From positions 22,171 to 86,170 of the forward strand of contig CAJNYU010001162.1 of assembly GCA_905331475.1 (NCBI GenBank): a DNA stretch of 64,000 nt, read 5' to 3'. Position 1 is the first letter of the stretch. The number at the start of each line of letters is the position of its first letter. The position numbers were made by a program, and so were the translations under genes. Source of the stretch: Rotaria socialis (lineage: Eukaryota > Rotifera > Eurotatoria > Philodinida > Philodinidae). Positions 37,301-49,395 of this stretch are shown piece by piece. Under the pieces are notes generated by a model. That model ran no database searches and was not told the DNA's origin. It was given only the letters and a program-made list of their open reading frames with translations.

Positions 37301-39529
37301 TCATTAGTTGCCGCACAACTACGTTACGATAAAGTGACAGGAAATCGTCGCCGCTCTGGTGTATCAGAATATTTAGAAATCGTTTTGGTTCCTAAAGAAA
37401 CTCACGGTTTATATACACTCTATCCAGGATTATTTATTTTCTCGACACCAGCTCGATTGATACGACCCGTAATGAATTTAATAACAAAATCGACGGAATA
37501 TATTGGTACATTCGAACAAGTCTATCTCGGTATTTGTATAACTCATGATGAATTTGTACCAGAAGTAAGAATACTACTAGATTATAGTCTTTAGATCTAT
37601 ATAAATATTTTCTTATTTAGTATACAACTCATCAAGAATTAGCACAATATAATTTCTTATCCATAACAGCTAATTTAACGCCGTTTAGTGAATATAATCA
37701 ATCACCACGTAATATGTATCAATGTCAAATGGGTAAGCAAACGATGGGTACACCCTCGTTAGCATATCGAAAACGAAATGATAATAAATTATATTATATC
37801 ACAACACCACAAGCACCACTTATTCGAACAAGCGTTTATAATCAATACGCACTTGATGATTATGCTATGGGTACAAATGCAATTGTTGCCGTACTTTCTT
37901 ATACAGTAAATAAAACGAAGAAAAAGATACATGTTTCTTGAAATTTATATTTACAAAACTTTTAAGGGATATGATATGGAAGATGCTATGGTTATAAATA
38001 AAAGTTCTATTGAACGAGGTTTTGCTCATGGTGCTATTTATGCATCTGAAGTAGGAAATGATTTCTTTTTAATCGATTTAGTGACGAATTATAATATTTT
38101 TCTAGTTCGTTGATTTACAAGAGTTAGTTACTGATAAAGTTGATCAAGGAAAACATCAACTTGTATTTGGTAAGCAGCTATTCTATTATTACTCAACAAA
38201 AAAGGTTACTATTTTCATATTCTAGCATTGGATACAAAAAATCCAAATTGGCGTCATTTAGATGCTGATGGTTTACCGGTTATTGGTTCAACTATACAAC
38301 CCGATGAAGTTCTTTGTTGCTATTTGAATACATTAACACAAGAATATAAAACAGTTCGATATCATAAAAAAGAACCAGCATATATTATGTCAGTTACACT
38401 TGTTGGCGATGAAGATGGTAAAATATTAAAATCAAAAGCATGGATTATGTATCGAATTATGGTAAAAATTTGTAATTGGCTATTCATAAATTTTTTGTTC
38501 TATCAACGATGATCTAAAAGGAGTGTTGAGATAGAGAAACATAAATTTGAGCCTACACTATAACTGTTCTCAATTGACGATCAAAAAAATAAATAAAAAT
38601 TTCAATTTTTTTTAGCGTACACCTATCATTGGTGATAAATTTTCTTCACGCCATGGCCAAAAAGGAGTTTGTTCACGTTTATATCCAGCTGAAGATTTAC
38701 CATTCACAGAATCAGGTCTTGTACCTGATATTATATTCAATCCTCATGGTTTTCCATCTCGTATGACAATTGGTATGTTGTTAGAATTTATGGCAGGAAA
38801 ATCAGCTGTCTTACATGGTTTATCACATGATGGTACGCCATTCCAATTCAATGATGATTATCCGGCTGTTGATTACTATGGGCAATTATTAAAAGCTGGT
38901 TAGAAAGAAAAACAAGATTTTATTCATTTTTATATTTATCAATGACTTTTTAGCTGGGTTCAGTTACTACGGAACAGAATCTATGTATAGTGGTACAACT
39001 GGTCTACAGTTTGAAGTTGATATATTTATTGGTGTGGTTTATTATCAACGTTTACGGCATTTAGTTAGCGATAAATTTCAAGTGAGGAAAAACAAAATGC
39101 CGACAGAAATAAAAGAAACGCTTTTTCTTTTTCTTTTGAAAAAAGGTTCGTACAACTGGCCCAGTTGATGCATTAACAAATCAACCGGTGAAAGGTCGTC
39201 GCCGTGAAGGTGGTATACGTGTTGGTGAAATGGAACGTGATGCATTACTTGGCCATGGTGTTGCTGGCATTCTTCTTGATCGTCTTCTTCATTGTTCCGA
39301 TGAAACACGTGCATATGTATGTTCACGTTGTGGTTCATTAATATCCTTAGTGAAATCGAAAATTGGTTATGTTTGCCGATATTGTTATGGTTCATCGTCA
39401 AATACTGTACAACGTGTGACTATACCATATGTATTACAATATCTTATTGCTGAGCTTGCTTCTGTTGGCATTAAAACACATTTTGATACAAAATCAGTTG
39501 CACGAAATTTCGCTTTGTCTTCTCAATGA
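34390..39529 (+). CDS. POLR1B: DNA-directed RNA polymerase I second-largest subunit (RPA2/RPA135), complete, 22 exons
   Basis: Exons: 34390-34509, 34565-34642, 34704-34763, 34817-34894, 34953-35087, 35143-35283, 35349-35447, 35700-35795, 35902-35987, 36048-36257, 36319-36436, 36499-36592, 36662-36771, 36888-37228, 37279-37564, 37621-37905, 37967-38050, 38106-38169, 38226-38461, 38616-38898, 38954-39081 and 39146-39529. They total 3516 nt, or 1171 aa; human RPA135 is about 1135. It forms half of the Pol I active centre that transcribes rRNA. Landmarks: [15 protein letters not shown] near the N-terminus, [72 protein letters not shown], and [31 protein letters not shown] and a C-terminal zinc site (CSRC...CRYC) follow. 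Its closest resemblance throughout is to Pol I, rather than to Pol II or III second subunits. Confidence 0.97.
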
Positions 39530-40660
39530 GATAGACATATGAAAAAAAATAAAAATGTTTTGTTGTTGAAATTAATTGATTTTTAAGTAATTGAAGAACT
39601 AATATTTCGATATTACTTGAATGGAGTTATTATAATAATTTGAGCATTGATGTTTTCATGTGAGAGTTAGCACTCAAGTATCTTAGTCTGCGGAGAAGGG
39701 ATTATGGTAGTTTTAATTGTGGAAAATTAGCTGAGTATGTACTACTCTCGAATCCATGTTTCAAGTAGTAATGATAGACGGAACCAGATAAATGTCTGAA
39801 TCTGAAAACACCACTAGACAGATCTGACCAAGCTCTACTTGAAACGTGAGTATCACAGTTGAAACATTGACTGAAACTAATATGAACAGGCTTTACTCAA
39901 ATATAATGTTATCTTCATCTACACCGAACTCGGTTACCTTCAGTCATATTTGATTGATTTCACGAGCAAATGGATACACATGAATAAATAAGTGCGTATA
40001 GACATATCCATGGTAACACACACTTGTTTTATATCGTATGAGTCTCCTTTCATTTGAGAAAAAAATCGTCGCGTTGTTTCATTTTTTTCCAGAGTGATAA
40101 TCTCATTTCTATTTCTGGTGAAGCTCACTCGATAGAGCAAAGCGTATGCTCATGATCAATAGATACATAGAGAGACGAGAGTATAAAAATGAGTCTATCG
40201 TAGGCCAAGTAGATATTATTTCAACGTCGCTCCTCATCAAAATAAGGAAGTAATTGTTTGTCATTACTCGTTGACTCTTTAACGTAAGTAATCTAGCGGT
40301 TGTTGTGCAATTATTTGACTGATAATAATTCTTCTAGAAACCAAGGAGAAGAATGAAATACGTGATAAATCGAGTTCTCTCTCTGGTGAAACCCGAAAGT
40401 ATCATGCATGGATATCTTGTATTTCAAAACAAAATCAAAGGAGAGAAACCGAGAGATAAGTTACGGAATAGAAAGAGATTTTATGTATGAATGAATAATA
40501 AATATTTCAATCAAACCGATAAAATATCAGCTTGTCCGAAGAACTTTTTTTTTTGGAAAAACGTTTAGTTACACTGAACAACTCAGAATAATGGTTAAAA
40601 TGTTCTCACGTTCATGTCTCCCTTCTAATAACCACATGATACTCCTGTACTCGGCTCAAT
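39530..40660. other. Intergenic, no gene recognised
   Basis: POLR1B 3' flank and knottin upstream region. No exon or RNA gene was recognised. Confidence 0.45.
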
Positions 40661-40668
40661 TATAAGCC
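40660..40668 (+). promoter_or_regulatory. TATA box (TTATAAGCC) of the knottin-like gene
   Basis: TTATAAGCC lies about 90 nt upstream of the ATG at 40759. It shares the TATAAGCC core with two other promoters in this window. Confidence 0.5.
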
Positions 40669-40758
40669 TCTATTGATATTGTGAAAAGTGAAACCAATTC
40701 CTGTCTATGATGTTTCTTGTTTTAGTCCAATTGATAGTTTTATTATTATCATTATATA

Positions 40759-41166
40759 ATGCGTTATTTACATTTATTCTTCATGATAAGCTTGCTGGTT
40801 GCATATCTATCCAAGAGCTTCGTTCAATCATATCGACTCAATGACTTATCTAACGCTGAATTACTTGATTTAATTCTTGGAAAAAGAGAATTCCTAGTAG
40901 ACGATGAAAAACGGAAAACCGAGGATGAAGCACGGGACGATGAAGATGGACATATATATACGATTATGATAGATTATAAGGCAGGAACAGAATGTGGAAA
41001 ATGGGATGCACCTTGTAGCAATAACGGGCCATATCACAATCCACAATATAAATGTTGTGCAGGTTCATATGATTGCCTCTCAGGCAAATGTGTAGCTAAG
41101 GGATGTATAAGCATTTGGTCGATGACAAACATCGAACTTTTTCGCTATGTGCAAATAGTTTTCTAG
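40759..41166 (+). CDS. Secreted cysteine-knot (knottin-like) peptide precursor
   Basis: Open frame of 135 aa. A signal peptide (about residues 1-23) is followed by a charged, acidic propeptide-like segment with a Lys-Arg-Lys site, then a Cys-rich domain. The cysteine spacing is C-x6-C-x12-C-C-x5-C-x4-C, the inhibitor cystine knot pattern shared by ion-channel-acting venom peptides, antimicrobial peptides and protease inhibitors. Spacing alone does not say which role applies. A seventh Cys and a hydrophobic tail (about 20 residues) follow. This tail may be intron read-through, since a GTATAAG donor-like site sits just there. AATAAA occurs near 41177. Confidence 0.65.
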   Translation: MRYLHLFFMISLLVAYLSKSFVQSYRLNDLSNAELLDLILGKREFLVDDEKRKTEDEARDDEDGHIYTIMIDYKAGTECGKWDAPCSNNGPYHNPQYKCCAGSYDCLSGKCVAKGCISIWSMTNIELFRYVQIVF

Positions 41167-43696
41167 TTTGATCGTAATAAAAACCATTTCAAGCTTATAC
41201 TTCATAAAATCAATGTTCAACTATGTAAAAAAAGAATATTTTACTATGACTAGTGCTTCTTTTTCTTTAATAAACATTGTTTTAATCTCAAAATAAAACT
41301 TAAAAGTATCACATTTTCTGTTTTTTTTACAGTAGACTTTCGGAGTTCGCCCGATTGATATTTATATAATGACATCATCGTCAAACAGAAAAAACCACTA
41401 GTGAAAAAATTGAGATTGTGGAGTGAGCACAATACAACTGTACTTCACTTCTACTGATAAACATATATTATCAAGTAACAGATAGTAACAGTATAGAAGA
41501 TTTATTTCTCAGGAAGTGAATTAATACATGACTGTATATTAACCTTGGGAAGTAGAAGATAATACCAGAGAAGTCTTCCTCATTAGCAATTGAATAAAAA
41601 AATTTATCTTGAGAATGAAGGGACGACCAACTACCATGAGTTACATTTCATCCCAATAAAAGTGATCATTATAAGGCAACAATCATCATCTTCTAAGCCA
41701 ATACCACTTAGTTTTGAAATAAATTGATCTGTGTTTGTAACATTATCTTTCATGGTTTTTCGCAAAAGTTTTCATAATACTGAATCTAAACGATGAGATG
41801 ATACTACAGAGAATGGTTGACAGTGTGCAAGTTATAGGTCTCGTAGGCAGCAGTGTCAAATTTGAAACTTGAAAACTCAGTTGAATTCAAGTCTAGAACT
41901 TATCATATATGGTATCCTATCGTCAAAACGATATTTCTCTTGAAAAGAGAATTTTCTACAGATAAAAATTTATGAAAAGCTTAAAGCCCATATCATTCGA
42001 TCGGTCTCAAACAAATATTATATAAATGGCGTCTAATGATTCTTTCAGCAACTATTAAAAGTAACAATGATTATTTGTAAAGGTATATTTTCAAGATTAA
42101 ATATGAATATAAAATTGTTAGTAAAAAAAATGAATGATTAAATGAATTTGTCTTAGTTACGGAAAAAAAGGTTGTGTTGAATATTTTTGAGTTCTCTAAT
42201 AGAAGAAGCAGACGGAAAGAAAACACATTATTCATGAATATATGTTGAATCGTTGCTATAGAAAAAAGTTTCATTTGAATAGCAATATCATACAGTTTGC
42301 CAAAAGATTGAACGTAAGAGGTATAAGTTGTATAATAATGCCAATTTAATCATTGTGTATTGATTAATGCGCAGTTGCAAGATCCAGTGATCGAAGTCGA
42401 GCGTTTCCTAGAACTGCTTCCAAAATGCCTTGAACATCTGCGAAAAATAGAAAAACAAATGTTGTTTTCCCACTAATAACCAAAACATAACCCGTCAAAG
42501 TATTTATGAATATCAACACGATTGTTTCATTTTGATCATCCAGAAATCAATCAGTAATATGCGAGTGTTTACTTATCAAAAATCCATGGCATAGTCAAAA
42601 AGTGATCTCACTGTAATATCGTTATTCATTCCATCTTGTTAAGACGTGTTGTTCTCAAAAATGGAAGCGAAAATTTCTCAAAATTCGACATATTATATGC
42701 ACTATTTTTGAATTCCGAGGACTTCTCATGTTATGAATACCATTTCAAATGTTTCAACAACTTTCAAAGAAAAAAGATAACTTTCTTGCATTTATCTATT
42801 TTCATGTCAATGAATAACGTTAGTTGTTGGAGCTATCCATTTTACTGATCTTCAAATTCTATATCTTATTAGAAGGTTAAAAATGTCACAATAGAATAAT
42901 ATAGCACAAAATAAGTATTATTTTGTACAAATTTTCAAAAGAAAACCGCAATTTTAACTCAATTTTTCATGTTCCTCATCATTCAAAAGTACATAACACT
43001 GTGAAATTTAATTTTTTTCCCGTACTTTACGATTTTCTTCAAATTATTCAGTCATACTATGGATTTTTTCCTAGCTAGAAAGTTAATATTCTGCCAATAT
43101 ATTTAGTTAAAATTTGTTTCCTCATGGCTCATCAGACAGAGTGTTCATGATTATTACAAGAGATTTGTCTTATTGTGCAGACGAAATGCGCAAATATTCT
43201 TTTGTTATGTGAACTCCGCGCAATAAATGATTGTGGTCAATTGCAAAGTTTGCAAGTACCATAAGTGCTTACAAGTTTTGCAATTACGTATCGATGTACT
43301 GAGAGAATTCAGACGTAGAAATTTGTCCAGTCAAAGATAAAAAGCAGAATGAAACTATTGATTATGATCTTGTTTTGAATGATGGAAGAGTTATTATTGA
43401 AATAGCTACATTTTTCAAAAGTACTTGTTCTAGCTCTGTTTTGAAAGTTCGTCATAATGCTTCGATATGTACTAATACTGAACTTTTTGTTTCTCTATGG
43501 TTTGTTGAGAATTTACAGCTGTAATTTAATGAGAAAAAAAGCAATCTGAAACTATGAAAAGCGAACGATATATTGAAAAAATACGCAATCTTATTTATTC
43601 TTGAAGAACCATCCGTATGTATGTCTACGATTACACTAGTATTCTAAATCACATTAACGACTCATTTCCATTCATCTAAGTACTGAATTATATCAT
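41167..43696. other. Intergenic with one orphan candidate exon
   Basis: Mostly AT-rich sequence with nothing recognisable, apart from the candidate terminal exon at 42364-42437, listed separately. Confidence 0.4.
42364..42437 (-). CDS. Candidate orphan terminal exon
   Basis: On the minus strand a good acceptor (TTTTTCGCAG) opens a 74-nt segment that ends ...LRSLDLATAH then TAA. It reads as coding (GILEAVLGNARLRSLDL), with balanced codons unlike the AT-rich surroundings. I could not find the preceding exons with confidence. Confidence 0.3.
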
Positions 43697-46600
43697 TCAG
43701 TGACTACTAGTCGAAGCTATCATAAAAGTAGTGAACTTTTTAAAACGAAATATGAGAAATTTTATGCGAAGAGAAACTATTTTCGGGTGTCTCACTGAGA
43801 GAAGAGAATCTCTCTTACTTGGAACCGCCATTGAGGCAACTTTTGATGATGCAACTGGAGTTGATGCCCTGCTAGTACCTAGAATAGAAAAAAAGATCTG
43901 TTGATTTTGACGCTGTATAACTCATAGCGAGGCATATACGCACCACACCTTGTACTGTTGACAGTATATTTGCTTATCACATTCGACACATAGTCAGCAA
44001 TGTATACATTACCAACTGAGTCGAATTTAAAACCAAAACTTTCTGTATAAGATGAAATAATAATGGTACCCGAAGTCGAGCCTGGATAAAATCGATAGAG
44101 TCCACCACCACTCAATGCATAAATGGTTCCGTAATTATCAACAGAAACATCAGTCGGAAAACGTAGTTGTCCGTTAGCACCGCCGACTGTTGTACCTGTT
44201 GATGCACCGGATAGCCACTTTTGAATTCGTCCATTGAAAGCGTCAGCGATGTAAAGCGCCATACTTTGATCAACATAAATACCCAATGGACATGAGAGTT
44301 GATTCGTACCGTTTCCCGCGGTACCATTTCCTATTCCAGCTACTAGAGTTCCATTAGTAGATCGTGGTGCCCATTTCATTACGCGATTATTTCCACAGTC
44401 AGATACGAAAACATTGCCAAGAGCATCGACTGCTACGCCCCAAGATATCCATTGTTGATTGTAATTAAATCCAAAACTACCACCGGGAACAACTTGACNC
44501 CGATGACAGATTGTGATGCGGAAGAAATATTAGCATATTTCATTATTCTGTTATTGAGCATGTCGGAAATGTATAAATTGCCGTTAGCGTCCATGATGGA
44601 TCCTGATGGGTTTGAAACTTGGCTAAGACCCTTGCCGACTCCACTTATCAGCGGTATCCCAACCAAATTGCCACTTGAAAACTTTATAATACGATTGTTG
44701 CCACCGTCGCTAACATATAGATTTAGATTTGTGTCAATTGACAAATCCCATGGTCCATTGAATGAACGCGTACTATTACCTGCAGTTCTATTTCCTGCAA
44801 CGGTGATAGGATTTTGGTTCCATACTAGGCACGATGAATCTAAAAAATAAGTCAAATATTTTATAATACTAGGAAATTTTCTGATTAACTACAGTAGACG
44901 TTTCCTACACCGTTTTGTTTAACTTGTTGTTCCTTTTCTCGAAATCGGTTTTAATCTTGAGAATGAACTTTGAGGGGAGGGATTTTAATTTTTCTCACTT
45001 TGTAAGTTCAAAGCTCATTTTCAATCGTGCTTCACAATATTTTGTGGCAGTCTTAGAGTAGCATCTGTATATTACTATGCTTGCCAACAAAACGTCGTCA
45101 AACAAGAGAGAATCCTAAATACTAGGGTATAAATTTAAAAAGCATTTATGTATCCAAAACATACGAGTGGAATGTACCATTGTGAAATATCTCAAAAACA
45201 TTTATTAGCTCGACGAGCTGTGACCTATTGGTGATGAGAAGTGTCAATATTAGAAGTATTTGCCAAATCAATGAAACTTTGCTGGAGCTGTTCATTCAGT
45301 AAGCTTACAGCCGTATGATCCAGCAGTCAACCAGAATGAGAGAAATGCATACTTCAAAACTAGTACTCGGAAAATCTTTTGCCAATAAGAGTTCCCAGGN
45401 NNNNNNNNNNNNNNNNNNNNNNNNNNNNNNNNNNNNNNNNNNNNNNNNNNNNNNNNNNNNNNNNNNNNNNNNNNNNNNNNNNNNNNNNNNNNNNNNNNNN
45501 NNNNNNNNNNNNNNNNNNNNNNNNNNNNNNNNNNNNNNNNNNNNNNNNNNNNNNNNNNNNNNNNNNNNNNNNNNNNNNNNNNNNNNNNNNNNNNNNNNNN
45601 NNNNNNNNNNNNNNNNNNNNNNNNNNNNNNNNNNNNNNNNNNNNNNNNNNNNNNNNNNNNNNNNNNNNNNNNNNNNNNNNNNNNNNNNNNNNNNNNNNNN
45701 NNNNNNNNNNNNNNNNNNNNNNNNNNNNNNNNNNNNNNNNNNNNNNNNNNNNNNNNNNNNNNNNNNNNNNNNCAGTCGAAGGTGTGAAACTTGATGCTAG
45801 AAACAGTGAAGAATAGAATAGACAGAACCTGGGATTAGTTTTGTACAAAACGTTTTATTGCTTCAAAAAAAGCTTTCATCTCGTCGTTACAGACAGATTT
45901 TGAACCTTGTGAACTGAAAAACCAGCCGAAACATTATACAAACGGAGAAGGGTCTCTTTTCAATTAGGCAAAACTGAATTCCATTTAAATGCCTCCGTGG
46001 TTAGGAGTTGTACTAAAAAAAACTGTTGGCGACTAAATGTGCTTTGGCGTATATGTCCTTGGCGGTGATTGTGTGACGGTTCCAAGGGGAAAACAGCTGA
46101 TTTAAATCATCGCTAAATCAGTTAAAAATCATCATAAATCAATCGATTTTGAAAGAGTTACAATTAGCTTCAATGATTTTTAGTCACTATTTGTCATTTT
46201 CTGTGATTGCTAATGATTTTCACTCATGTCCGGAGAGTTTTATTTTTTTGAAAATCATTCTAAATCAGAGAAAATCACGCAAAATCAGAAATCGCTGTTT
46301 CCACCTTGGACGGTTCTCATCATTCACACTCATTCGTTAGCCAGTCAATCGTGATCAAGTTCATATTCTATCTAAGCGGTTTTTTTAAACTATCTCGATC
46401 CGAAAGGTATATATTGTTAAGCTTACTTGTAATGGACGTGACGACTGTTGATGATACTAAGAAAAGAGACAGCAATATTATAAAGATCAATTTTCATTCC
46501 ATACCTGTGCTATTTTGATATCCCGTTGGGCATACACTGTTACTAGCAGAAACCAATGGGAAACAGACCGGTTGTATACAACAAGTATTTACGATGCAGA

Positions 46601-49395
46601 CCGATTGAGAGTCGTTACACGTTAGAGTGCTATTATTGCATGAAAGCAATCCAGCGCAACTCATAGATACACCACAGATACCGCCGCCCGTGGCCACGGA
46701 GTAGCAATAACAAAATGGATTGCTCGACGAACATGCAGTAAAATTGCTACATGTTGCCGCACGGCACTGAGTCACCAGCGGCACGGAAACTTTTATAACA
46801 AAAAAACAACATTATTGTTAGAACGCGAAAGAGATCAGAACAAGGAGTATCACCAGTGGACATGTAGGTCGTTGCTGAAGAAGAATCTGCAAGATGAGGA
46901 TATTTAGTGATAGGGAAGTTATGAATAATGAGTGTTACATTCAGTTGTAGCAGTGGATCGGGTTGTCGTACTGATAATTCCGATAGATGCTGCAAAAAGC
47001 AATATTCAGACCACAGAATTGTTTGAAACAGCAAAAAAGAGAAGGGATTTACTCGATGAAACCGGTGATGATGTTGTGTTTCTCGTTGTAGCTGGCGCTA
47101 AACGAAATAAAATCAGTAGATCTCAATCGAACTATTTCGTTGTCAGGCGCAATTCTACCAGAGTAGCAATCGTTTGAGTTCGTTTTATCCTGTGAACTAG
47201 CTATTCGTTCTATTTCAATTAGAAGACTTACATCCATTATTAGGCCCGTACACTATGCTCACAAACCCTAGGATATACTGAAATTTCACTTTCAACCAAT
47301 ATATTTCACTGTTGATATGGGCTTTATAAAGAACATCTACATTATAAGGTAAGTCACTGAATGAAATTCTATAATGCCTGCGATAGCTTGAAAGAGCTTC
47401 ACTGCAAAAGAGAAGCCTTTTAAAGAAAATAATGGGCATTCGCCCATCCAAAAACTTTAATGAATTTTTTTATTATGGTAATACTGAAAACCCTAAAGGC
47501 TATATGGATTTTCGGATACAAATCATCTTTTTCAGAGACCATTGAGTACTCTTCCGTTTTTTACGATATGAAACCAGCTTAAAGTTGCCTAAGTTTGAAA
47601 ACTAATTTTTTTCCTTGTCTAAAATCATTACAAGGCTCCCAAAAGCAGTTGAGAAATCTAATTATGGTGATCGACTTCCAAGCCTTTTCTCCCTTTTGCG
47701 TTAATTCATTGAACAGAAACTTTGAGGATGTTGTTTGTGTGACGAGAACTGTGTCAGGCGTAACGTTTGAGAAGACATTTTCCTAAGTGAGGTTTTATCA
47801 ATAGCTGCATCAGAGACTGAAAATCAATTGAAATGGTTACCATTATGGTTAGATTGCGCATGAATCCTAGTATCAGGACTATAAAGGATTTAGTAAAGCC
47901 TCTAAATGTGGATGTAGATTCCTGGTGAGAACCTCACTAGTGATAAAAGAGCGCTTGTATTTGCTAATTCCTATCTGATTTAAGTATTTACAGTTGTAAA
48001 TATATCCGCAGCCATATATTCGTCCTCAACCGAACTTCAGACCTGTGTCATAACTTTTTCACAGTTTATGCTGCTGGCCGAATGCAAAAATTTGCTTTTC
48101 TAGCATCCCAGTGGAAATTGCAGTTTGTAATATGTTCGCTTGCTTTACCTAACTATTTTATTTAAAGAGATCTTACCATCCGATTTTTTCCAAGAAAAAC
48201 TGAAATACATTCCGAGGAAATAGGCGTAAAAAATGCGCAGTTAGAGCAAAATTCATTTTTTGCTTTCTTTAAGTTCGTTAGATTCAGTTTGACAAGCTGA
48301 TCAAGAGCACGAATGTTTTCTATTTCTTGGAGTGCTTTTTCACGGATTCTCAGACTTTTCGAATGATCTACTTTTTTCTTTCTATCACTGACCAGTTAAT
48401 GATTTTTCTAGATTCAGTTTCTCGTTCTGAGTCTGAAACAAGCAGCTTTATCATTTGCTTGAAATTATAAAAATTGAAAACTGGTCGGTGATGGAAAAGA
48501 GTGCTTTTGCGTTTGCTTAGAAAAAAATAAGTCATTCAAACAGTTTGAGAACCTCCTAAAAGTTATCTAAAAAATAAGAAAAGAATTCATGCTCATGATC
48601 AATTGGTCAGGCTGAATCTAACCTAGTTAAGGAGAGTAAAAGAGGAATTCTGCTTTGAATTCACACTATTCGCCTCTTACAAACCGTTTTGATAGAATCT
48701 CTCGTCGCAGTACACATGAAAAACCCTTCAAATTAGTGACCGTAGATGGAATAGGGTAGGCTACCGTTTGCATGACATGTTTTTCCAAAATACTCCGCTT
48801 CCTTTCCGTAATTTCTCAAGATATGCTAAATAGAAACGCTGAAACGTGCACATCGTGATGAGTAGAGCACAAATTGTGCTAGAAATATTTCAATAAAAAT
48901 TAACCTGTAGATGTTTGGGGATTCGGTGTTGGCGTACTGGAGTTGAGTGGTGGGCAGACTTGAGGGTCAGTGAGTGCCAATGGATAGCACATGGGCTTGT
49001 TACAATGAGTACTGAAAGCACATACGGTGCATGGCACTGTGCAGGTCACATTATCACTTGCACACGGCGTTAGACTCGAGCATGGAAGCAATGATGCAGC
49101 ACATACACCACTGGAGCTCGAAGTAAGTGCAAGGCACTCACAATCCGAGTTAGTTGAACAAGGTGCTGCTCGAGCACCACATGTTGAAGGTTGACATTGA
49201 GAACCAGCCGGTATATCTCCTGTTAAAGATTCACAATATAACTAATTATAACGTTGATGATATAACTTATGAACGTTTTTACCTGATACAGCCACCAAGC
49301 ATCTAAAAAAACTTGTAAGATTATTTTTATATATCGTTCATTTGTTAAACATGAAATACTTACATGAAAATTGTCAGAACAGTCAACATAGTCAT
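43697..49395 (-). CDS. Secreted protein: two Cys-rich modules plus NHL-repeat propeller
   Basis: Exons: 49364-49395, 49283-49302, 48905-49219, 46505-46789, 43944-44839 and a probable last exon 43697-43878. Joins after the second exon are at phase 1. Signal peptide: MTMLTVLTIFICLVAVSG. Exons 3 and 4 each encode one module of about 95-105 residues with 15-16 cysteines; they resemble each other and look duplicated. Exon 5 carries NHL-type blades with repeating motifs such as GNLYISDMLNNRIMKY, GNVFVSDCGNNRVMKW, ALYIADAFNGRIQKW and NVYIADYVSNVISKY. These form a beta-propeller usually used for protein or carbohydrate binding. A single N at 44499 shifts the frame within exon 5. A 373-base gap lies in the intron before exon 5 and could hide another exon. 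The last exon, and so the C-terminus, is the least certain part. Confidence 0.75.
45400..45772. other. Assembly gap (373 N)
   Basis: Run of N inside an intron of the NHL gene. Open frames crossing it are artefacts. Confidence 1.
46083..46308. mobile_element. hAT-like MITE with perfect 8-bp target duplication
   Basis: Terminal inverted repeats CAAGGGGAAAACAGC (left) and, inverted, CAAGGTGGAAACAGC (right). The direct 8-bp duplication GACGGTTC sits on both sides (46075-46082 and 46309-46316). At 226 bp it is too short to code for a transposase. It contains many AAATCA-type repeats and lies between exons 4 and 5 of the NHL gene. Confidence 0.8.
46790..48904 (-). other. 2.1-kb intron of the NHL gene
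   Basis: Lies between the two Cys-rich exons. No convincing additional exon, RNA or bounded repeat was seen. It is exceptionally long compared with the usual 45-70-nt introns of this window. Confidence 0.45.

Noticed and set aside
45315..45848. Open frames crossing the N run
   Set aside because: They exist only because N does not create stop codons.
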